From NCBI GenBank assembly GCA_002308635.1, contig DBWG01000030.1, forward strand, positions 19,084-27,838: a stretch of 8,755 nucleotides of DNA, given 5' to 3'. Under the pieces are notes generated by a model. It was not told the origin of the DNA, did no database searches, and saw only the letters and a program-made list of their open reading frames with translations. The DNA comes from Ruminococcaceae bacterium UBA1244 (GTDB lineage Bacteria > Bacillota > Clostridia > Oscillospirales > Acutalibacteraceae). How positions within the stretch are numbered: position 1 is the stretch's first letter; every line of letters starts with the position of its first letter. Shown here one piece after another: positions 1-5,566 of the stretch. Both the position numbers and the translations under genes were made by a program.

Positions 1-75
1 CTCTGCTGCTGCAACGGCGATCTCGGTTCCTCTTCCGAGGTTGCCGTAGCCTACGATTCCGATTCTTGTTTTCAT
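1..75 (-). CDS. ddh: meso-diaminopimelate D-dehydrogenase, N-terminal fragment (runs off the left edge)
   Basis: The reverse strand encodes 25 residues beginning MKTRIGIVGYGNLGRG, after which the window ends. The Rossmann dinucleotide motif GxGxxG (G9, G11, G14) directly after the start and the IGIVGYGNLGRG string are typical of meso-diaminopimelate D-dehydrogenase. That family makes meso-DAP from tetrahydrodipicolinate in one NADPH-dependent step, for peptidoglycan and lysine. The ATG (73-75) was chosen because AAGGAG lies on the minus strand at 86-91, ten bases upstream. The frame stays open further upstream to an ATG at about 150, but no ribosome site supports that start and it would place about 26 unrelated residues before the Rossmann fold. 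Another NAD(P)-binding oxidoreductase with a similar N-terminus cannot be fully excluded from 25 residues. Confidence 0.82.
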   Translation of the reverse strand, partial: MKTRIGIVGYGNLGRGTEIAVAAAE

Positions 76-220
76 AACGACAAAACTCCTTAAATCAATT
101 TCGGGAAATCCGTCCGTGACACCCGATATACCCGCATTGCGATTTTGCAGCATGATGATACAAAACTTGCAGGGAAAGTGAATGACGGGTTCGGGGAATT
201 ATTCTTTCAGCAATTTCCTG
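76..220 (-). other. long 5' leader of ddh, unclassified
   Basis: This is the predicted untranslated leader between the ddh transcription start (about 220) and the ATG at 75. It contains a small hairpin at its 5' end (TTCAG/CTGAA, 206-222 on the reverse strand) and GC-rich blocks that could pair: CCGTC with GACGG, and CGGG with CCCG near the ribosome site. It does not match the conserved core of a lysine riboswitch or any other riboswitch I can recognise, and no transcription terminator is obvious in it. It may be a plain leader or an undescribed regulatory one. Confidence 0.35.
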
Positions 221-226
221 AATAAT

Positions 227-255
227 AGTATAAGTACAAATTTCATTTATGTCAA
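227..255 (-). promoter_or_regulatory. sigma-A promoter of ddh
   Basis: On the minus strand a perfect -35 TTGACA (250-255) is followed after 17 bases by TATACT (227-232), a 5/6 match to the -10 consensus. Transcription should start near 220 and run left into ddh, giving a 5' leader of about 145 nt. No other promoter of this quality lies upstream of ddh. Confidence 0.8.
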
Positions 256-280
256 TATATTTTTTATTATTTCTTTTCTG

Positions 281-309
281 TTGTATTTTTGTTTTTGTTG
301 GTGTACAAT
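281..309 (+). promoter_or_regulatory. promoter of the small-protein/nuclease operon
   Basis: TTGTAT (281-286) and TACAAT (304-309) are separated by 17 bases. The -10 matches 5/6 and the -35 only 3/6, so this is a moderate promoter. It is back to back with the ddh promoter, with 25 bases between the two -35 boxes, so one bound regulator could affect both. Transcription would start near 316, leaving a leader of about 54 nt before the ATG at 370. Confidence 0.55.
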
Positions 310-369
310 AGTCTAAAGGTTCTTTTCCAAAAAGAGAGGAACAGGAACTACATAAAAAGGAGAGATAAA

Positions 370-774
370 ATGACTATTGCAGTTTGTATCGACGACAAAA
401 ACGGCATGATGTTCAACAAGCGCAGACAGAGCAGGGACAGTGAGCTTATCCGTGACTTCGTTGAGCTTTGCGGAGACGGAAAAATACTCATATCCTCGTT
501 TTCGGAGAAGCTTTTTGCTGACTTTCAGGACAGAGTGACCGTTGACGACAGCTTTCTTGACGGTGCGGAAGAGGATGATATCTGTTTTGTTGAAAATGCG
601 GATGTAACTCCCTTTGCCGAAAGGATAAACAAAATTATTCTTTATCGCTGGAACAGGCATTATCCGTCAGATTTCAAATTTACTTTTGACCTGTCCGGAT
701 ATACCCTGACCGAAAGCAAGGATTTTGAAGGCAGTTCGCACGAGAACATCACAAGGGAGGTCTATGTTAAATGA
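370..774 (+). CDS. conserved small cytosolic protein of unknown function, coupled to the nuclease
   Basis: A 134-residue soluble protein without signal peptide or membrane segment. The ATG at 370 was chosen because AAGGAG (357-362) sits 7 bases upstream; the longer open frame from 289 would start inside the promoter. It begins MTIAVCIDDKNGMMFNKRRQSRD, a pattern I recall from uncharacterised 130-140 aa proteins of gut Clostridia, some carried under an unconvincing 'ribonuclease Z' label. No metallo-beta-lactamase His motif is present, so I would not use that name. Its middle is acidic (SFLDGAEEDD) and its C-terminal half holds an aromatic/basic stretch, IILYRWNRHYPSDFKF. The stop overlaps the ATG of the nuclease gene (ATGA, 771-774), so the two are probably co-translated. 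An inhibitor or partner of the nuclease, as Nin (ComJ) is for NucA in Bacillus, is possible by analogy of arrangement only. Confidence 0.75.
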   Translation: MTIAVCIDDKNGMMFNKRRQSRDSELIRDFVELCGDGKILISSFSEKLFADFQDRVTVDDSFLDGAEEDDICFVENADVTPFAERINKIILYRWNRHYPSDFKFTFDLSGYTLTESKDFEGSSHENITREVYVK

Positions 775-1736
775 TAAAAAACAAAAAGCTTCTTTCGCTT
801 ATCATTGCGCTGTGCATGATATTTATTCTTCCTGCCTGTGAGCTTGACATTGAGGGCGAAAAGAAAACCGACAAAAAAACGTCATCCGTCACAACGGTGA
901 CTTCATCAGTCCCGAAGGTCACATCCGAAGGCCCATCAGTCGATTCTGACGGAAACATTGTCTATACGATAAACAGCGTTCCGGAATTTACATCCGAGCC
1001 TTTTGTTGCAATAAACAACAATGTGCCGTATTTTACAGATGCTGACTATATGACCAAGGCATACGAAAGCTACGGCGATCTTGATTCGCTCGGACGCTGT
1101 ACTGTCACGCTTGCCTGTGTCTGCAAGGAGACGATGCCAACGGAAAAGAGAGGGAATATCAGTCAGGTAAAGCCCACAGGCTGGCAGACGGCAAAGTATG
1201 ATTTTGTTGACGGACAGTATCTCTACAACCGCTGTCACCTTATCGGCTATCAGCTCACCGCCGAAAACGCCAACAAGCAGAACCTCATCACCGGCACACG
1301 CTATCTGAATGTAGACGGTATGCTCCCGTTTGAGAACATGGTAGCCGACTACGTAAAGGAAACAAACAACCATGTAATGTACAGAGTCACCCCGATATTT
1401 GACGGCGACAACCTTGTTGCAAGGGGTGTTCTGATGGAGGGTTATTCTGTTGAGGACAACGGCGAAGGCGTATGCTTTAATGTTTATGCCTATAACAACC
1501 AGCCGGGAGTCGTTATCGACTATGCTACCGGTAAGAGCCGTCTTGCCGGCAGTACAGAGACATCATCGGAGGTCAGGGAATATGTGGTCAACACAAACAA
1601 CAAGAAGATACATCTTCCCGACTGCGATTCCGTTTCTTCGATGAAGGACAGCAACAAAAAGACCGTAACCGGCACTCTTGAAGAATTCATCGCTCAGGGT
1701 TACATTCCCTGCGGAAACTGTCTCAAAGGTGCGTGA
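771..1736 (+). CDS. secreted lipoprotein DNA/RNA non-specific endonuclease with Cys-rich C-terminal module
   Basis: 321 residues. Residues 1-22 are a lipoprotein signal peptide (KNKK, hydrophobic core, lipobox LPAC with acylated C23), followed by a Ser/Thr-rich linker (about 30-60). Residues 85-255 form the nuclease domain of the EndA/NucA-like beta-beta-alpha-metal group: YNRCHLIGYQL carries the presumed general base H156 in place of the DRGH motif, and N168/N171 in ENANKQNLITGTRYLN are the likely metal ligands. Residues 270-317 form a separate module, with H281, C285, C314 and C317 arranged as a possible zinc site (YIPCGNC at the end). The protein should sit outside the membrane and degrade DNA and RNA, for nutrition or DNA uptake. 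The ribosome site AGGGAGG (754-760) lies inside the upstream gene and the ATG overlaps its stop. Enzyme class is confident; physiological role is not. Confidence 0.88.
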   Translation: MIKNKKLLSLIIALCMIFILPACELDIEGEKKTDKKTSSVTTVTSSVPKVTSEGPSVDSDGNIVYTINSVPEFTSEPFVAINNNVPYFTDADYMTKAYESYGDLDSLGRCTVTLACVCKETMPTEKRGNISQVKPTGWQTAKYDFVDGQYLYNRCHLIGYQLTAENANKQNLITGTRYLNVDGMLPFENMVADYVKETNNHVMYRVTPIFDGDNLVARGVLMEGYSVEDNGEGVCFNVYAYNNQPGVVIDYATGKSRLAGSTETSSEVREYVVNTNNKKIHLPDCDSVSSMKDSNKKTVTGTLEEFIAQGYIPCGNCLKGA

Positions 1737-1787
1737 CCGCACAGGACGTGTTTAAAACGCAGAAAGTTTTTCCGCTGCGTCCGCACC
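1728..1787. other. inverted repeats at the 3' end of the nuclease gene
   Basis: GGTGCG (1728-1733, spanning the last nuclease codons) is complementary to CGCACC (1782-1787). Nested inside, GGACG (1744-1748) can pair with CGTCC (1778-1782) and ACGCAG (1757-1762) with CTGCGT (1775-1780). On the minus strand the innermost hairpin is followed by TTTT, so it may act as a backup terminator for the regulator. On the plus strand there is no T-tract after it, so it is at best a weak or RNA-stabilising 3' structure for the nuclease mRNA. Confidence 0.35.
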
Positions 1788-1795
1788 TGCACATT

Positions 1796-1819
1796 AAAAA
1801 ACCTCTCCTGAAGGAAAGG
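1796..1819 (-). terminator. intrinsic terminator of the XRE regulator
   Basis: Read on the minus strand, CCTTTCC-TTCA-GGAGAGG forms a 7-bp stem (one G-U pair) with a four-base loop, directly followed by six T residues (1796-1801). It begins 16 bases after the stop codon of the regulator gene. The plus strand lacks a T-tract here, so the signal works mainly leftward. Confidence 0.8.
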
Positions 1820-1835
1820 CTTTCGGTGAATACGG

Positions 1836-2195
1836 TCATAATTTTCCATTTTTTACTTCTTCCGTTAGTGAGAGGCAGAGAGATTTTTTGATATCAGCGT
1901 CAACGGATTCGTCATTTAGGAGTTCGTTGACGTTTTTTATTATTGCTTCGGCACGTTCAGCGGCAGTAAGAGGTTTTTGGATCTCAGGGATGATGCTGCT
2001 TTCTGACATCAGGTAACTTGGTTCAACTCCGAAAACATCCGCAAGATTTTGGACGGTTTCTTTTGTGCGGGGATATTTTTGTCCTTTTTCATAGTAAATA
2101 TATGTGCGCCGGCTTATTCCGGCAGCCTTGGCTGTATCTTTCTGACTGAGCCCTTTTTCGGTGCGAAGCTTTTTGCATTTTTCTGAGAATTTCAT
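1836..2195 (-). CDS. XRE-family helix-turn-helix transcriptional regulator
   Basis: 119 residues. Residues 3-60 are a Cro/CI-type HTH domain: KLRTEKGLSQKDTAKAAG forms the first helices, ISRRTYIYYEKGQKYPRT includes the recognition helix, and LADVFGVEPSYLM is the usual final helix. Residues 65-119 form a charged, probably helical tail (TAAERAEAIIKNVNELLND), likely for dimerisation; there is no peptidase or ligand domain. Its ATG (2193-2195) has GGAGG (2201-2205) five bases upstream. It is transcribed divergently from ispF across 96 bases and ends in its own terminator, so it may control itself and possibly ispF, but no clear operator palindrome is visible. The target is unknown; such small regulators are also common remnants of mobile DNA, though no phage genes are nearby. 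Confidence 0.85.
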   Translation of the reverse strand: MKFSEKCKKLRTEKGLSQKDTAKAAGISRRTYIYYEKGQKYPRTKETVQNLADVFGVEPSYLMSESSIIPEIQKPLTAAERAEAIIKNVNELLNDESVDADIKKSLCLSLTEEVKNGKL

Positions 2196-2228
2196 GGTTG
2201 CCTCCGGTCAACGGTCTTTCCGGCATGA

Positions 2229-2257
2229 TTGCATATCGGCAAAGAATGTGATATACT
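2229..2257 (+). promoter_or_regulatory. promoter of ispF
   Basis: TTGCAT (2229-2234) and TATACT (2252-2257) are 17 bases apart, and TGA immediately before the -10 gives an extended -10. Transcription should begin near 2264, about 28 nt ahead of the ispF ATG. Because this promoter starts here, an ispF start codon at 2229 can be excluded. Confidence 0.7.
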
Positions 2258-2291
2258 GATAATCATAAAAACCGGAAGGATGTGTATTATT

Positions 2292-2777
2292 ATGGTAATA
2301 AGAGTGGGACACGGCTATGACGTTCACAAGCTTGTTGAAAACAGAAAGCTGATATTAGGCGGGGTAGATATCCCTTACGAAAAGGGACTTCTTGGTCATT
2401 CGGATGCAGACGTACTCGTACACGCAATAATGGATTCGCTTCTTGGTGCTGCGGCACTGGGTGACATAGGCGGGCATTTTCCGGACACTGACCCAGAATA
2501 CAGCGGTGCTGACAGTATTGAGCTTTTAAAGAAGGTCTGTGCCCTGATAGCCGAAAAGGGCTATACTGTTTCAAACATTGATGCGACCGTCATCGCACAA
2601 AAGCCGAAGCTTAAACCATACATCGAAGCTATGCGTGAAAACATTGCTCAGGCAATGAAAACAGCCCCCGATCAGGTCAGCATAAAAGCCACCACCGAAG
2701 AGAAGTTAGGCTTTACCGGCCGTCAGGAGGGCATATCCGCTCACTGTGTTTGCCTTATAATTAAGTGTGGAGTGTGA
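2292..2777 (+). CDS. ispF: 2-C-methyl-D-erythritol 2,4-cyclodiphosphate synthase
   Basis: 161 residues, the usual family length. IspF cyclises CDP-methylerythritol 2-phosphate to methylerythritol 2,4-cyclodiphosphate with release of CMP, in the MEP isoprenoid pathway; it is a cytosolic homotrimer. Visible signatures are RVGHGYDVHK with zinc ligands D10 and H12, HSDADVLVHAIMDSLLGA with the third ligand H44, GDIGGHFPDTD (57-67), and TTEEKLGFTGR near the C-terminus for the CDP site. The start at 2292 gives the normal MxIRxGxGYDVH beginning, with GGAAGGA (2274-2280) upstream. The gene stands alone, without ispD. Oddly, its last codons (tail KCGV and stop) lie inside a heptamer tandem repeat, so the C-terminal end may have been shaped by that repeat. 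Confidence 0.97.
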   Translation: MVIRVGHGYDVHKLVENRKLILGGVDIPYEKGLLGHSDADVLVHAIMDSLLGAAALGDIGGHFPDTDPEYSGADSIELLKKVCALIAEKGYTVSNIDATVIAQKPKLKPYIEAMRENIAQAMKTAPDQVSIKATTEEKLGFTGRQEGISAHCVCLIIKCGV

Positions 2778-2795
2778 AGTGTGGAGTGTGGAGTG
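2764..2795 (+). repeat. heptamer tandem repeat AGTGTGG, about 4.6 copies (copy A)
   Basis: Units at 2764-2770, 2771-2777 (AGTGTGA, one mismatch), 2778-2784 and 2785-2791, plus a partial AGTG. It covers the stop codon of ispF. Related copies occur at 2998-3007 (minus) and 7510-7526 (plus). Each lies at or just after the end of a gene, in the direction of that gene. Confidence 0.9.
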
Positions 2796-2905
2796 CCTCC
2801 GGTGTTGGCTTTGCGCTCAGGTCTATCTTATTCCCAAAATCTGCTTTGAAAGGATATATTCTTTTTTTCGTCACACAGAAATTTATATAGTCTAACGATC
2901 CTGAC

Positions 2906-2929
2906 AGCAAATCTTTTGCTTTTATACTT
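2906..2929 (+). terminator. weak AT-rich hairpin, possible ispF terminator
   Basis: AGCAAA (2906-2911) pairs with TTTGCT (2915-2920) around a TCT loop and is followed by TTTATACTT. The stem is short and has only two G-C pairs, and it lies 128 bases after the ispF stop, so termination here is doubtful. It is the only hairpin with a following T-rich stretch that I see in this spacer on the plus strand. Confidence 0.25.
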
Positions 2930-2948
2930 GGCGGTTTTACTATATTCC

Positions 2949-2976
2949 ATGACAATTTACTCAAAGTTGATATAAT
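2949..2976 (+). promoter_or_regulatory. near-consensus promoter in the spacer, pointing antisense into hisF
   Basis: ATGACA (2949-2954, 5/6) and a perfect TATAAT (2971-2976) are separated by 16 bases, with TGA before the -10 as an extended element. Transcription would start near 2983 and run into the 3' end of hisF on the opposite strand. No credible plus-strand gene follows. It could drive an antisense or small RNA, or be a chance match in AT-rich sequence. Confidence 0.45.
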
Positions 2977-2997
2977 ACAGTTGTTGGTCTGTCACAA

Positions 2998-3007
2998 ACT
3001 CCACACT
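2998..3007 (-). repeat. heptamer repeat AGTGTGG, 1.4 units (copy B), after hisF
   Basis: On the minus strand AGTGTGGAGT lies 15 bases downstream of the hisF stop codon, within the string GTTTTTGAGTGTGGAGT. The same 17-base string occurs at copy C (7502-7526 region). It is inverted relative to copy A, so the two bracket the spacer 2796-2997. Confidence 0.6.
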
Positions 3008-3022
3008 CAAAAACCTCCGCAT

Positions 3023-3787
3023 TTATTTGTGCCTTACGGGGATGTTTTTGGAGTCAAGATAACTTTTCAGCTCTCCGATGGAAATTTCTCCGAAGTGGAA
3101 CAGCGATGCCGCAAGTACTGCGTCTGCTTTTCCGACGGTGAACGCATCATAAAAGTGTTCAAGTGCTCCCGCCCCGCCTGACGCTATTACCGGGATGCCT
3201 ACATTTTCGGAAACGGCTCTTGTCAGTTCAAGGTCATAGCCGTTCTTTTCGCCGTCACAGTCCATGCTGGTAAGGAGTATCTCTCCTGCGCCTCGCTTTT
3301 CGGCTTCAATAGCCCATTTGAGAACGTCCTTTCCGGTGTTTATCCTGCCGCCGTTTATAAAAACGTCCCATCCGCTGTTGTCGCTGCGGCGCTTTGCGTC
3401 AATTGCAGTAACAACGCACTGACTTCCGAATTTGTAGGACGCTTCATTGATGATCTCAGGTCTGTGTACTGCGGCGGAATTTACGGATACCTTGTCTGCG
3501 CCGGCTCTGAGTATGGCAGTGAAGTCCTCGACAGTTCTTATGCCTCCGCCTACTGTGAACGGAATAAACACACAGTCGGCAACAGCCCTTACAACGTCAA
3601 CGATGATATTCCTTGCATCGCTCGAAGCCGTTATGTCAAGCAGCACAAGCTCGTCTGCGCCTTCTCTGTTGTATATTTTTGCACATTCGACAGGGTCGCC
3701 TGCGTCACGAAGATTTACAAAATTAGTTCCTTTTACTACTCTGCCGTTTTTTATGTCAAGGCAGGGTATTATTCTTTTTGCGTACAT
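3023..3787 (-). CDS. hisF: imidazole glycerol phosphate synthase, cyclase subunit
   Basis: 254 residues, full length. HisF is a (beta/alpha)8 barrel that combines PRFAR with ammonia delivered by HisH to give imidazole glycerol phosphate and AICAR, linking histidine and purine synthesis. Visible features: N-terminal KRIIPCLDIKNGRVVKG with catalytic D11; VGGGIRT (79-85) and IASGGAG (201-207), phosphate-binding loops; catalytic D130 in VVTAIDAKR; LLTSMDCDGEKNGYD (171-185). The ATG (3785-3787) lies one base after the hisH stop, and its ribosome site GGAGG (3796-3800) is inside the end of hisH, so the two subunits are translationally coupled. No clear intrinsic terminator follows. Confidence 0.98.
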   Translation of the reverse strand: MYAKRIIPCLDIKNGRVVKGTNFVNLRDAGDPVECAKIYNREGADELVLLDITASSDARNIIVDVVRAVADCVFIPFTVGGGIRTVEDFTAILRAGADKVSVNSAAVHRPEIINEASYKFGSQCVVTAIDAKRRSDNSGWDVFINGGRINTGKDVLKWAIEAEKRGAGEILLTSMDCDGEKNGYDLELTRAVSENVGIPVIASGGAGALEHFYDAFTVGKADAVLAASLFHFGEISIGELKSYLDSKNIPVRHK

Positions 3788-3788
3788 T

Positions 3789-4409
3789 TCAATTACCTCC
3801 CGCTATGGCAGCAAAATTCCTCAGCATCTGCAGTCCGACATCACCGCTCTTTTCCGGATGGAACTGCGCCGCATAGATATTCCCGCAGGAAACAGCAGCG
3901 TCAATGTCAGTGCCGTAATGCGTCCTTGCCGAGACAATACTCTCATCGTCAGCCTTCAGGAAATAGGAGTGAACAAAATAAACATAAGCGTCATCCTCTA
4001 TACCCTTGAAGATGCCGTCATGTTTTTTTATGTCAAGTGAGTTCCAGCCCATGTGCGGGATCTTGAGCGTACCGTTGTTGTTGGGTATTTTTGTGATCTT
4101 GCCTTTCAGAAGTCCCAGACCCTTTGCGCCGGGGCTTTCTTCGCTCTCATCAAAGAGGAGCTGCAGACCGAGACAGATGCCCAGCAGCGGCTTTCCGCTT
4201 TCGACAAATGCAAGAACAGCCTCAGTTGCTCCGGAATTATTCATGCAGTCCATAGCGTCCGCAAAGGAGCCTACTCCGGGGAGTATCGCACCGTCAGCTT
4301 TGAGAAGCTCGTCCTTTTTGTTTGTGATTACCGTTTCACAGCCGATAAATTTCAGCGCCTTTACAACGCTTTGAAGGTTGCCTGCGCCGTAGTCGATAAC
4401 AGCTATCAT
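3789..4409 (-). CDS. hisH: imidazole glycerol phosphate synthase, glutamine amidotransferase subunit
   Basis: 206 residues from the ATG at 4407-4409, giving the family-typical start MIAVIDYGAGNL. A TTG nine bases upstream would add MRN and cannot be excluded, since neither start has a strong ribosome site (only TGAG-type matches). It is a class I glutaminase that frees ammonia for HisF. Counting from the ATG, the nucleophile is C79 in GICLGLQLLF, and the catalytic His and Glu are H184 and E186 in AAQFHPEKS. PGVGSFADAM holds the oxyanion-strand region. hisH and hisF alone form the operon here; the other his genes are outside the window. Confidence 0.97.
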   Translation of the reverse strand: MIAVIDYGAGNLQSVVKALKFIGCETVITNKKDELLKADGAILPGVGSFADAMDCMNNSGATEAVLAFVESGKPLLGICLGLQLLFDESEESPGAKGLGLLKGKITKIPNNNGTLKIPHMGWNSLDIKKHDGIFKGIEDDAYVYFVHSYFLKADDESIVSARTHYGTDIDAAVSCGNIYAAQFHPEKSGDVGLQMLRNFAAIAGGN

Positions 4410-4442
4410 ATTTCTCAACTCATTTCATTTTTTGATACATGA

Positions 4443-4471
4443 ATTATACCATGAACTGACATAATAATCAA
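4443..4471 (-). promoter_or_regulatory. promoter of hisHF
   Basis: On the minus strand TTGATT (4466-4471, 4/6) and a perfect TATAAT (4443-4448) are separated by 17 bases, with TGG before the -10 as an extended element. Transcription would start near 4436, giving a short leader of about 27 nt. There is therefore no room for a T-box or his attenuator, so histidine control at the leader level is unlikely. Confidence 0.8.
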
Positions 4472-4491
4472 GACGCAAAGAAATGAGCATT

Positions 4492-4520
4492 ATGATTTCC
4501 AGAAAAAACCGTGTGATAAT
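4492..4520 (+). promoter_or_regulatory. possible promoter of the fusion protein-permease operon
   Basis: GATAAT (4515-4520) preceded by TGT (extended -10) has a weak ATGATT 17 bases upstream (4492-4497). It is the best candidate in the 152-base divergent spacer with hisH. Transcription would begin near 4527. Confidence 0.4.
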
Positions 4521-4561
4521 ACGGAAATAAAAGCAAATACTAACAATGGGAGATGAGGGCA

Positions 4562-5566
4562 ATGAAAAAATATATATGGCTGTTTATGGCGACGCTTCTG
4601 ATACTGTCGGTGATATCCATGTCGGGATATGTGATGATGGGAGAGGAAGCGGATGCAGAGGTAATAACGCTCGAAGAAAAGAGCATGGACAGCACGATAT
4701 CCGCAAACGGCAGACTGCAGTACAAAGCCGGAAAAAATATCACTGCCGAAAGCACAGGCATAATGAACACGGTGAATGTAAAGAACGGCGACAGTGTAAA
4801 AAAAGGCGATACGCTCTTTACGTACTATAAGATCGACGATGCCTACACAGCAATGGCATCGCAGTATGCGGGAGCGGAGGGGATAGAAGCATTGGTAAAG
4901 TCTGCTTCGGGATTTGGTGATATCAATGATATCCTGAGCGAGGTCAAGAAGTATTGTCGGATAGAATCCGTTTGTTCGCAATATGCCGGAAGAGTCAGCG
5001 GACTGAGATACAAAACAGACGATATCTTTGAAAAGAACGCAGCCGTTATGAAAATATCCGACAAGCTGACTTTAGAGATACCTGTAAATATAAACGAGAG
5101 TTCCATTGAAAAAATAAAGACCGGACAGAGTGCGGATGTAGTTTTCAGTGCTGTCCCCGAGAAGCACTACAAGGCAAAGGTCACAAAAATAGCAGACGAA
5201 GCCTCAGTCACAGGCGGGCTCACGGGCAATGAAACTACCGTTGAGGTCACGCTTACTCTTGAAGATGCAGACAAGTCCTTGAAGGTAGGCTACAGCGCCG
5301 CCTGTACGATAGTGACATCAACGGACAATTCGGTGCTTGTCCTTCCATACGACTGCATAAGGACGGACGAAGACGGCGACTATGTTTTTCTTGCCAAAAG
5401 GGGCAGAGCAAGAAAGGTGTATATCACAACAGGCAGGGAGTATAAGGACGGAGCGGAAATAACAGACGGTCTGAAAGCCGGTGACAAGGTGATAACAGGT
5501 TCCGGTTCTCTGAATGACGGGCAAAGAATAACAATAACTGACCGGACGGTGCAGAACGATGCTTGA
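4562..5566 (+). CDS. membrane fusion protein (HlyD/MacA-like) of an ABC-type export system
   Basis: 334 residues from the ATG at 4562; GGGAG (4548-4552) is 9 bases upstream, whereas it abuts the earlier ATG at 4553. Residues 4-26 are an N-terminal membrane anchor without lipobox. Residues 60-90 (TAESTGIMNTVNVKNGDSVKKGD) and about 134-167 (SQYAGRVSGLRYKTDDIFEKNA) are the two halves of a lipoyl-like domain. The intervening helical hairpin (91-133) is only about 40 residues, much shorter than in proteobacterial MacA, which fits a Gram-positive with no TolC. Residues 168-250 form a beta-barrel domain and 255-326 the membrane-proximal domain (VLPYDCIRTDEDGDYVFL). Its stop overlaps the permease start by 8 bases. 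Substrate unknown: antimicrobial peptides or lipopeptides are typical of the family. Confidence 0.85.
   Translation: MKKYIWLFMATLLILSVISMSGYVMMGEEADAEVITLEEKSMDSTISANGRLQYKAGKNITAESTGIMNTVNVKNGDSVKKGDTLFTYYKIDDAYTAMASQYAGAEGIEALVKSASGFGDINDILSEVKKYCRIESVCSQYAGRVSGLRYKTDDIFEKNAAVMKISDKLTLEIPVNINESSIEKIKTGQSADVVFSAVPEKHYKAKVTKIADEASVTGGLTGNETTVEVTLTLEDADKSLKVGYSAACTIVTSTDNSVLVLPYDCIRTDEDGDYVFLAKRGRARKVYITTGREYKDGAEITDGLKAGDKVITGSGSLNDGQRITITDRTVQNDA

Larger units (their letters stand above)
2761..2964 (-). pseudogene. possible gene relic or spurious small open frame in the ispF-hisF spacer
   Basis: An open frame of 67 codons starts with TTG and has no ATG and no ribosome site. The translation begins MSKLSWNIVKPPSIKAKD and ends HTPHFTLHT, the latter encoded by the heptamer repeat and running into the ispF stop. 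Its codons are richer in TTG/TTA/ATA than the neighbouring genes. I do not recognise a domain. It lies between inverted copies of the heptamer repeat and could be a decayed gene piece, part of a repeated intergenic element, or chance. I would not call it a functional gene. Confidence 0.25.

Noticed and set aside
76..153. In-frame upstream extension of ddh
   Set aside because: The frame is open, but AAGGAG at 86-91 fits the ATG at 73-75, which starts directly at the Rossmann fold.
370..774. Ribonuclease Z identity for the small protein
   Set aside because: It has 134 residues and lacks the HxHxDH metal site of RNase Z; the label seems to be a propagated misannotation from memory.
936..1373. 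Minus-strand open frame of 145 codons inside the nuclease gene
   Set aside because: It overlaps the strongly supported nuclease catalytic domain, has no ribosome site and no recognisable protein features.
2229..2291. Longer ispF starting at TTG 2229, adding 21 residues
   Set aside because: The TTG is the -35 box of the promoter, and the IspF family begins with the M-x-I-R-x-G-x-G-Y-D block encoded from 2292.
2764..2795. CRISPR-like or VNTR array
   Set aside because: Units are 7 bases with no spacers, so it is not CRISPR. It is a short tandem repeat; variability between strains cannot be judged.
3447..4040. Plus-strand open frames of 181-197 codons across hisF and hisH
   Set aside because: Both are antisense shadows of two confidently assigned enzymes; their translations show no family features.
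4410..4442. T-box or his leader before hisH
   Set aside because: The promoter at 4443-4471 leaves a leader of about 27 nt, too short for either.
4490..4981. Minus-strand open frame of 163 codons, Cys/His/Tyr-rich
   Set aside because: Its odd composition is the reverse reading of the fusion-protein gene and its spacer; it would also overlap the hisHF promoter region.
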